This document shows, piece after piece, positions 1 through 5,549 of a DNA stretch of 64,000 bases (positions are counted from its first letter, which is position 1; the number at the start of each line of letters is the position of its first letter). A model generated the notes under the pieces. That model had not been told where the DNA came from. It searched no databases and saw only the letters and a list, made by a program, of their open reading frames with translations. The DNA comes from JAICJR01 sp963848495 (GTDB lineage: Bacteria > Actinomycetota > Thermoleophilia > Solirubrobacterales > Thermoleophilaceae), in assembly GCA_963848495.1 (NCBI GenBank), contig CAWKDV010000002.1, forward strand, positions 496,001-560,000, written 5' to 3'. Made by a program: the position numbers and the translations under genes.

Positions 1-10
1 CTTCGCCACG

Positions 11-90
11 GGCTGCATCTTCGACCGGCGCCCAGGACCCCAGGGTGGTCCACTTTTCAACCGGCGTCAGCGGCCCACTTTTCGACCGGC
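11..90. repeat. Terminal repeats of an IS21-like element (edge only)
   Basis: Three imperfect copies of a unit with core ccacttttcRaccggc follow one another: 11-31 (partial), 45-66 and 69-90. Multiple short direct repeats of this kind mark the ends of IS21-family elements, outside istB. No transposase reading frame is visible inside the window, so only the outer end of an element lying to the left would be present. The family assignment rests on the repeat style alone. Confidence 0.45.
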
Positions 91-304
91 TGTGTAAGTT
101 CGTCGGGCTGTCGGGCTGTTCGGGTTCGGCAGGCCCGGCGGCCAGGAGGCGGAGCCCGTAGGGCGTAGCGGAGTGGCTGCCGGGGGCGGTGGCGTCCGAG
201 GCCCCTTCGAGGGTGTGGGCGGCGGCGGGATGACTCACCGACCGGCTGGCCAGTCAGTGCCCTCTCAAGGATCTGTCTCCCGCCGTCGTCCACGGATGCC
301 GCCG
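91..304. other. Intergenic, no gene recognised
   Basis: This GC-rich stretch lies between the IS21-like repeats and the IS110 left end. An open frame crosses it on the minus strand, but it is rich in Arg and Pro and looks like a GC-driven shadow. I see no RNA gene or promoter here. Confidence 0.4.
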
Positions 305-319
305 TGACTTCATAGAAGC
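305..319 (+). repeat. 15-bp direct repeat, left end of IS110 element
   Basis: It is identical to 1405-1419, 1,100 bases away. It probably marks the left end or core/target flank of the IS110 element. Confidence 0.7.
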
Positions 320-395
320 CTGGACATCACTCGACACAGCTCTGTCCGGCGGCCTCCCCATCAGCCGGATCGTCCCAGACGATGAGGAGGAAGCG

Positions 396-1415
396 ATGAT
401 CGCAGTCGGGGTCGACACCCACAAGGAGCGCCACTACGCGGTCGCGCTCGACCCTCTCGGACAGCTGCTCGGCGAGCTCTCCTTCGCGGCGAGCGCGGCC
501 GGCTACGCCGAGCTTGAGCGTTGGGCCACGGGCCTGGGCGAGGTGCAGCGGCTCGTCTTCGGGATCGAGGGCGCGGGCAGTTGGGGTGCCGGCCTCTGCG
601 AGCACCTGCAGCGCGCAGATCACGCCGTCGTCGAGGTCGAGCGTCCGCGTCGTCGCGAGCGTCGCGGCGGGAAGTCCGACCGCATCGACGCGCTCGCGGC
701 GGCCAAGTGCGCGCTCGGCGGCGAGAACGTCTCGACGCCGCGCGGGCGCGGGATTCTCTCGGCGCTGCGGGCACTGCTGGCCGCTCGACGCTCCGTGGTC
801 GCCGAGCGCACGCGCCTGCTCAACCAGCTCCAGGCGCTGAACGCGACAGCGCCGGTGATGCTGCGCGAGCGGATCGGCGAAGGCACCGGCAAGCAGCTCG
901 AGCGGCGCGTCCTCTCGATCCGAGCGCGGGCCAGCACCAACATCGAAGAGCGCGCCGTGTTCGGCGTCATGCGCGACCTCGCGGCACGCTCACGCACGCT
1001 CGCAGCCGACGCCAGACGCTATGAGCAGCAGCTGGCCGAACTCGTCCGCTCGCTCGACCGCACGCTCCTCGACGAGCCCGGGATCGGACCGATCTCAGCC
1101 GCGAAACTGCTCGCCTGCGACCCCGCTCGTTTCAAGCACGAAGGTGCCTTCGCCCGCTGCAACGGAACCGCGCCCCTGCCAGCCTCCTCGGGCAAGACCG
1201 TTCGACACCGCCTCAACCGCGGCGGTGACCGCCAGGTCAACAACGCGATCCACACGATCGCGCTCATCCGCGCCAAGCACCAACCCGAGACCCGCGCTTA
1301 CCTCGACCGCCGCGTCAGCGAGGGAAAGACAAGACGCGAAGCAATGCGCGCGCTCAAACGCCACATCTCCCGCGACCTCTACAAACGACTCGCCGACGTC
1401 CCCTTGACTTCATAG
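396..1415 (+). CDS. IS110-family transposase (DEDD type)
   Basis: This 339-aa protein has the normal IS110 length. The N-terminal RuvC-like DEDD domain begins with VGVDTHKERHYAVAL and continues with KSDRIDALAAAK at about residues 89-100. The C-terminal Transposase_20 domain contains LLDEPGIGPISAAKLLA (about 226-242) and LPASSGKT (about 261-268), which carries the serine expected as the attacking residue. The enzyme moves the element by bridge-RNA-guided recombination through a circular intermediate. A GAGGAAG ribosome site precedes the ATG. The frame is intact, so the element may be active. The stop codon lies inside the right-end repeat. Confidence 0.93.
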   Translation: MIAVGVDTHKERHYAVALDPLGQLLGELSFAASAAGYAELERWATGLGEVQRLVFGIEGAGSWGAGLCEHLQRADHAVVEVERPRRRERRGGKSDRIDALAAAKCALGGENVSTPRGRGILSALRALLAARRSVVAERTRLLNQLQALNATAPVMLRERIGEGTGKQLERRVLSIRARASTNIEERAVFGVMRDLAARSRTLAADARRYEQQLAELVRSLDRTLLDEPGIGPISAAKLLACDPARFKHEGAFARCNGTAPLPASSGKTVRHRLNRGGDRQVNNAIHTIALIRAKHQPETRAYLDRRVSEGKTRREAMRALKRHISRDLYKRLADVPLTS

Positions 1416-1419
1416 AAGC
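1405..1419 (+). repeat. 15-bp direct repeat, right end of IS110 element
   Basis: Second copy of the repeat at 305-319. It overlaps the last codons and TAG of the transposase. Confidence 0.7.
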
Positions 1420-1476
1420 ATCCTTGACATTTGCCAGTCACAGATCGCCTGGCGTGGACTGCGCTCCGGTCCGAGG

Positions 1477-1523
1477 CCGCTCTCGTAAAGCGGGGGTCGA
1501 GGGTTCGAATCCCTCCGTCGGCT
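1477..1523 (+). tRNA. 3' half of tRNA-Thr(CGT), probable attachment site
   Basis: The anticodon stem is ccgct/agcgg (1477-1481 and 1489-1493) with loop ctcgtaa, anticodon CGT at 1484-1486. The variable loop is gggtc. The T arm is gaggg-ttcgaat-ccctc (1499-1515), followed by acceptor strand cgtcggc (1516-1522) and discriminator t. The 5' acceptor strand and D arm are missing, because the bases upstream of 1477 cannot form them. A conserved segment running from anticodon arm to 3' end is the typical att core of tyrosine-integrase elements in actinobacteria. It sits just outside the IS110 right end. It is not a functional tRNA gene. Confidence 0.8.
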
Positions 1524-1777
1524 TCCCTGAAGTGCGTGCAAATGCAGCACTTCTCGGCCCGGCTGACGCACGCTCACGGTCAAGCGGGGGTCAGGCTCGC
1601 CGTTTGGCTCTGGAAAGCGAAATTCGCTTGCCCTGCGGTGCGCGAGTTCAGCCCAACTGGAGCGGGGGTCGAGGTCTCGAGTGTTTTCCGCGCTGCCACT
1701 CTGATCAGGCCCTGCCTGCGCGGCGGTGGGGCAGGGATCTCGGACACATTTCAGACACCGAGCAATGAGCGGGGGTC
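1489..1777 (+). repeat. Four dispersed copies of agcgggggtc
   Basis: Exact 10-mers occur at 1489-1498 (inside the tRNA half), 1583-1592, 1661-1670 and 1768-1777. The third copy continues as gaggtctcgag and resembles the tRNA T arm, so some copies may be decayed att/tRNA pieces. Outside the tRNA half, 1524-1838 shows no convincing gene. Confidence 0.55.
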
Positions 1778-1838
1778 AAAGTCCAAGGCAGTCTTGTCAC
1801 GGACAATCAACCGGTCCGCCGGCCCAGGTGGAACCACT

Positions 1839-1858
1839 GTGTTGACAATGTGCAACAC
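1839..1858. promoter_or_regulatory. Inverted repeat in the toxin-antitoxin promoter
   Basis: GTGTTG (1839-1844) and CAACAC (1853-1858) form a perfect inverted repeat with an 8-base spacer, 7 bases before the antitoxin ATG at 1866. A TTGACA hexamer overlaps it at 1842-1847. The position suits autoregulation by the antitoxin's ribbon-helix-helix domain. Confidence 0.5.
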
Positions 1859-1865
1859 TGTAGTC

Positions 1866-2255
1866 ATGTCCGTGAATGTGTCGGTCCGGCTCGACGACCG
1901 CCTCGCTGAGCGCCTGCGCCTGCGTGCCCGGGCGGCCGGTGAGAGCCTGTCCGACCGCCTGCGTCGGTACGCCGAGGAGGGCGCCCGGCGGGACGAGCAC
2001 CCGCTGGTTACTTTCCGCGACGGTCCGACGGGCCGTCGGGCTGGGCTGGTTGGTGGGCCGGACGTCTGGGAGGTCGCGATGTGGATCGACGATCTCGGCT
2101 CGGTCAAGGACCCGGCAGCGAAGCTCGCCGCCGATGGGATCGTGACGCGCCCGCAGATCGACGCTGCGCTCGCCTACCGCGCCGCCTACCCCGAGGAGAT
2201 CCAGGCCCGGATCGAGCTTCACCGCAGCGAGACCGCCGCCGCCGAAGCACGGTGA
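1866..2255 (+). CDS. Antitoxin, ribbon-helix-helix plus DUF433-like domain
   Basis: The protein has 129 residues. Residues 1-35 (SVNVSVRLDDRLAERLRLRA) match a CopG/Arc-type ribbon-helix-helix DNA-binding segment. The second half (DGIVTRPQIDAALAYRAAYPEEI) resembles the DUF433/VapB45 winged helix that neutralises PIN-like toxins. Its last codons overlap the next gene in a GTGA, so the two are translationally coupled. The open frame reaches back to 1431, but the ATG at 1866 is chosen because the fold starts there and the earlier part is the tRNA half and repeats. It probably binds the inverted repeat at 1839-1858. Confidence 0.75.
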   Translation: MSVNVSVRLDDRLAERLRLRARAAGESLSDRLRRYAEEGARRDEHPLVTFRDGPTGRRAGLVGGPDVWEVAMWIDDLGSVKDPAAKLAADGIVTRPQIDAALAYRAAYPEEIQARIELHRSETAAAEAR

Positions 2256-2611
2256 GGCTGCTGCTCGACGAGATGTACCCGGCCACGCTGGCGGACGGCC
2301 TAGGGAGCGTTGGGATCGAGGCGACGACCGTGGCGGCGCTCAGGCTCGCGGGGAGCTCCGACCCTGAGGTGTTCGCCGCTGCCGTCGCCGGAGGCTATGT
2401 CCTGCTAACCGAGAACGTCGCGGATTTCGCCCGTATCGCGGCCGACCACAGCACCACCGGCGGCCACCACCATGGGCTGCTGATCGCCCTCTCGTCCCGA
2501 TTCTCGAGACGGCCCGGGGGTGCCAAATCACTCATCGCGGCCATACACGCAGTCGCAGAGCAGCAGGTCCACGATCGGATCATCTACCTCGAACGGCGGG
2601 CCAATACGTGA
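2252..2611 (+). CDS. DUF5615 PIN-like toxin
   Basis: This 119-aa protein begins VRLLLDEMYPATLADGL, with the acidic residue of a PIN-like nuclease fold after a short strand. It continues with YVLLTENVADFARIA (about 50-64), the second acidic strand typical of DUF5615/Mut7-C-like proteins. Such proteins act as RNases held inactive by their partner antitoxin. The GTG start at 2252 overlaps the antitoxin stop, and the ATG frame further upstream only reads the antitoxin gene out of frame. Location next to an att-like tRNA half suggests it arrived with or stabilises an integrated element. Confidence 0.72.
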   Translation: MRLLLDEMYPATLADGLGSVGIEATTVAALRLAGSSDPEVFAAAVAGGYVLLTENVADFARIAADHSTTGGHHHGLLIALSSRFSRRPGGAKSLIAAIHAVAEQQVHDRIIYLERRANT

Positions 2612-2844
2612 TCCGTGGCCCAGACACTTTCTGAACACATCAGGACGTTCGTGCAGGCCAGCTACGGACCCACCGTCTTGACCCCGAGCGTGGACGCTAT
2701 GGCATGCACAACGCGAAACGCCGTGGGCGCGGCGGACTTCAGGTCACCGTGACCGGGGAGCAGACCAGTGTGTTCCCTGGCGCGACGCTGGAGCGGCGGC
2801 GCCAAGCTCGTGCGCACCACACGCGGTCTCGAGAGGAGATTCAC
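2612..2844. other. Intergenic, no gene recognised
   Basis: These 233 bases lie between the toxin and the first hydrolase. An upstream extension of the hydrolase frame exists from 2704 but reads as Arg-rich noncoding sequence. No clear promoter was found. Confidence 0.4.
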
Positions 2845-3750
2845 ATGAACTCAGCCGATGCGCTGACCGGGCTTGTGCTGGACGGCCGGACCGAGCTTCG
2901 AGAAGGCTACGCCGACGTAGGGGACGTGCGGCTGCATTACGTCGAGGCGGGCGACGGGCCGCTGATCGTCCTCCTGCACGGCTTCCCGGAGTTCTGGTAC
3001 GGCTGGCGGTTGCAGATCGCGCCGCTCGCGGCAGCGGGCTTCCGCGTCGTCGCGCCCGACCTGCGGGGGTACAACCTGTCGTCCAAGCCGGACGGCGTTG
3101 GGGCCTACGGCGCCGACAAGCTGGCCGACGACGTCCGCGGTCTCATTCAGGAGCGGGGCGCCGAGTCCGCGCTCGTGGCCGGCCACGATTGGGGCGGGAC
3201 CGCCGCCTGGACGCTAGCGATGAACCACCCCGAGGTCGTCGACCGGCTGGCCATCCTCGACGCGGCCCATCCGCGCAAGCTCAATGAGGGGCTGCGCCAC
3301 CCCAGCCAGCTGCGACGGTCCTGGTACTTCTTCTACTTCCAGCTCCCGGATCTGCCCGAGCACCACGTGCAGGCCGACGATTGGGAGTTCTTGCAGGACT
3401 TTCTGCGCGACGCGCAACCCCCGTACACGGACGAGGAGATCGGGCGCTACATCGAGGCGTGGTCGCAGCCGGGGGCGGCGACGGCGATGATCAACTACTA
3501 CCGGTACGCGGTGCGACACTCGTCAGGGGAGATCCGGCCCATCACGGCGCCCACACTGGTCATCTGGGGCCAGAAGGATCGCTACCTCGGCCCGGATCTC
3601 GCCGAGCCCCACCACGACGACGTGCCCAACCTCGACCGCGTCGAGCGCCTGCCCGACGCTTCGCATTGGGTCCACCACGACGAGGCCGAGCGCGTGAACC
3701 AGCTGCTCGTCGACTTCTTCGCTCCCGCCCGCACGACATCGGCGGCGTAA
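2845..3750 (+). CDS. Epoxide-hydrolase-like alpha/beta hydrolase
   Basis: A 301-aa protein of the soluble epoxide hydrolase/haloalkane dehalogenase type. LLHGFPEFWYGW (about 45-56) is the oxyanion HGxP motif. GHDWGG (about 112-117) carries the nucleophile Asp. A cap domain rich in Tyr (WYFFYFQL, INYYRYA) can supply the ring-opening tyrosines. The catalytic His lies in DASHWVHHDE near the end. The likely reaction is hydrolysis of an epoxide to a diol in the cytoplasm. GAGAGGAG precedes the ATG at 2845. It is first of three co-oriented hydrolase genes with gaps of 16 and 9 bases. Substrate is unknown. Confidence 0.86.
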   Translation: MNSADALTGLVLDGRTELREGYADVGDVRLHYVEAGDGPLIVLLHGFPEFWYGWRLQIAPLAAAGFRVVAPDLRGYNLSSKPDGVGAYGADKLADDVRGLIQERGAESALVAGHDWGGTAAWTLAMNHPEVVDRLAILDAAHPRKLNEGLRHPSQLRRSWYFFYFQLPDLPEHHVQADDWEFLQDFLRDAQPPYTDEEIGRYIEAWSQPGAATAMINYYRYAVRHSSGEIRPITAPTLVIWGQKDRYLGPDLAEPHHDDVPNLDRVERLPDASHWVHHDEAERVNQLLVDFFAPARTTSAA

Positions 3751-3766
3751 ACGCGCAGGAAGGCAC

Positions 3767-4696
3767 ATGTCAGCAACAGAGCGAGAACGGCTGCGCGGCG
3801 CGCTCGGCCCCCTCAAGCAGATCGCGGCCGGCGTCCTCGACGTCGGCTATGTCGACGTCGGTCCAGCCGACGGTCCCGCGGTCGTTCTGCTGCATGGCTG
3901 GCCGTACGACATCCACGCCTTCGCCGACGCCTCGACGCTGCTGGCGGCGGCGGGGAACCGGGTGATCGTCCCGTACCTGCGCGGCTACGGCACGACGCGT
4001 TTTCTCTCCGACGAGACGCTCCGCAATGGGCAGCAGTCGGTCCTGGCTGTCGACACCGTCGCGTTGATGGACGCACTCGGAATCGAGAAGGCGGTCGTCG
4101 CCGGCGCCGACTGGGGAGCGCGGACGGCCGACGTCGTCGCGGCGCTCTGGCCGGAGCGGTGCGCCGGGCTCGTCTCGGTGAGCGGGTATCTGATCGGAAG
4201 CCAGCAGGCCGGCGAGCTGCCGTTGACGCCGGAGGCCGAGCGGGAATGGTGGTACCAGTACTACTTCGCGACCGCGCGCGGCCGGGCCGGGTACGAGCGC
4301 TACCGGCGCGAATTCGCAAGGCTCATCTGGCGTACGGCCTCGCCGCAGTGGCACTTCGACGACGCCACGTTCGAACGCAGCGCCGCCGCGCTCGACAACC
4401 CGGATCACGTGGCGATCGTGATCCACAACTACCGCTGGCGGATCGGCCTGGGCGACGGCGAGCCGCGGTACGACCCGCTGGAGCGCCGCCTGGCCGAGGC
4501 GCCCGACATCGACGTGCCAACCATCACCCTCGAAGGCGACGCCAACGGCGCGCCGCATCCGGAACCCAGCTCCTACGCGCGCAAGTTCCGGGGCCCGTAC
4601 TCGCACCGGACCATCACCGGCGGCATCGGCCACAACCTGCCTCAGGAGGCGCCTGAGGCCTTCGCCCAGGCGGTCATCGACGTCAACCCCCAGTAA
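3767..4696 (+). CDS. Alpha/beta hydrolase, epoxide-hydrolase-like
   Basis: A 309-aa hydrolase. LLHGWPYDIH (about 43-52) gives the HGxP oxyanion motif, and AGADWGAR (about 111-118) places an Asp, not a Ser, at the nucleophile position. GGIGHNLPQEAPEAF near the C-terminus supplies the His. Asp chemistry points to epoxide hydrolase or dehalogenase activity, although close relatives are often annotated only as alpha/beta hydrolase. The gene lies in an apparent operon with the hydrolases on each side. Confidence 0.82.
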   Translation: MSATERERLRGALGPLKQIAAGVLDVGYVDVGPADGPAVVLLHGWPYDIHAFADASTLLAAAGNRVIVPYLRGYGTTRFLSDETLRNGQQSVLAVDTVALMDALGIEKAVVAGADWGARTADVVAALWPERCAGLVSVSGYLIGSQQAGELPLTPEAEREWWYQYYFATARGRAGYERYRREFARLIWRTASPQWHFDDATFERSAAALDNPDHVAIVIHNYRWRIGLGDGEPRYDPLERRLAEAPDIDVPTITLEGDANGAPHPEPSSYARKFRGPYSHRTITGGIGHNLPQEAPEAFAQAVIDVNPQ

Positions 4697-4705
4697 GGAG
4701 CTCTC

Positions 4706-5464
4706 ATGTCAGAGGAAACCCCCAACGCCCCGCTCACCGTCGTCCTCGTCCACGGCGCCTTCGCCGACTCGTCGAGCTGGGACGGTGTCATCGAGGACCT
4801 TCAGGCGAGCGGCATCAAGGTGAGCGCGGCGCCGAATCCCTTGCGCGGCATCTCCCACGACTCCGCCTACGTCGCCAGCTTCATGAAGCAGGTCGCGGGA
4901 CCGGTCCTCGCCGTCGGTCACTCCTACGCCGGCGCGGTGATCTCCAATGCGGCGACCGGGCTCGCCAACGTCGTCGGGCTCGTCTTTGTCGCCGCGTTCG
5001 CCCCCGACGAGGGCGAACGCCTGGGCGAGGTGGCCGCCGGCTCGCGGGACAGCGTCCTCGGGACGGCGCAGGTCCCACTCCAGTACCCGACTTCGGACGG
5101 CGCCGGGACCGCCACCGAGTTCGCGATCGATGCCGCGAAGCTCCACGACGCCTTCGCCGCCGACCTGCCGCCGGAGCAGGCCGCCGTCATGGCCGCGACA
5201 CAGCGGCCGGTCGCCGAGCTCGCGTTCACGGAACCGTCGGGACCGCCCGCCTGGAAGTCGCTGCCGAGCTGGGCCGTGGTCGCGACCGGCGACAAAGCGG
5301 CGGGCACGGACGTGACTCGCTCGATGGCCGAGCGCGCCGGAGCCACCATCACCGAGGTCGAGGGCTCGCACGTGATCATGATCTCCCGACCCGACGTCGT
5401 CGCCGACGTGATCAAGACCGCGGCGGCCGCGGTCAGTCGCCCGGTCGCCGCCACCGCGGGCTAG
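4706..5464 (+). CDS. Alpha/beta hydrolase, serine type
   Basis: A 252-aa small hydrolase of the esterase/EstC-like group. VLVHGAFADSSSW (about 12-24) is the oxyanion region and AVGHSYAGAV (about 71-80) the nucleophile elbow with Ser. The C-terminal EGSHVIMISRPDVV provides the His. Unlike its two upstream neighbours it uses Ser chemistry and has a short cap, so ester or carbonyl substrates are more likely. AAGGAG lies 6 bases before the ATG. It ends the forward-strand run and converges on the LuxR gene. Confidence 0.82.
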   Translation: MSEETPNAPLTVVLVHGAFADSSSWDGVIEDLQASGIKVSAAPNPLRGISHDSAYVASFMKQVAGPVLAVGHSYAGAVISNAATGLANVVGLVFVAAFAPDEGERLGEVAAGSRDSVLGTAQVPLQYPTSDGAGTATEFAIDAAKLHDAFAADLPPEQAAVMAATQRPVAELAFTEPSGPPAWKSLPSWAVVATGDKAAGTDVTRSMAERAGATITEVEGSHVIMISRPDVVADVIKTAAAAVSRPVAATAG

Positions 5465-5549
5465 CGGTAGTTCCTGAGCAGGTTGTTCATCCGGGCCCCG
5501 TCGTTTGTTGTCTCGGCGGGGCTCACGGGCTTCGCATGGCCCGCGTGGC

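Larger units (their letters stand above)
305..1419 (+). mobile_element. IS110-family insertion sequence
   Basis: One transposase gene (396-1415) is bracketed by a perfect 15-base direct repeat, tgacttcatagaagc, at 305-319 and 1405-1419. The right copy contains the transposase stop codon. IS110 elements lack classical terminal inverted repeats and recombine at short cores guided by a noncoding bridge RNA. The 76 bases between the left repeat and the ATG, with short self-complementary segments (CCGGC/GCCGG and TCGT..ACGA), are the most likely site for such an RNA. The exact ends are inferred. Confidence 0.65.

Noticed and set aside
1451..1523. A complete tRNA-Thr gene
   Set aside because: Bases upstream of 1477 cannot form a D arm or pair with the acceptor strand cgtcggc.
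2704..2844. Longer start for the first epoxide-hydrolase-like gene
   Set aside because: The extension is Arg-rich and lacks a ribosome site; GAGAGGAG sits before 2845.
5494..5525. Terminator between the hydrolase and LuxR genes
   Set aside because: GCCCCG/CGGGGC arms of six bases with a long loop are too weak to call.
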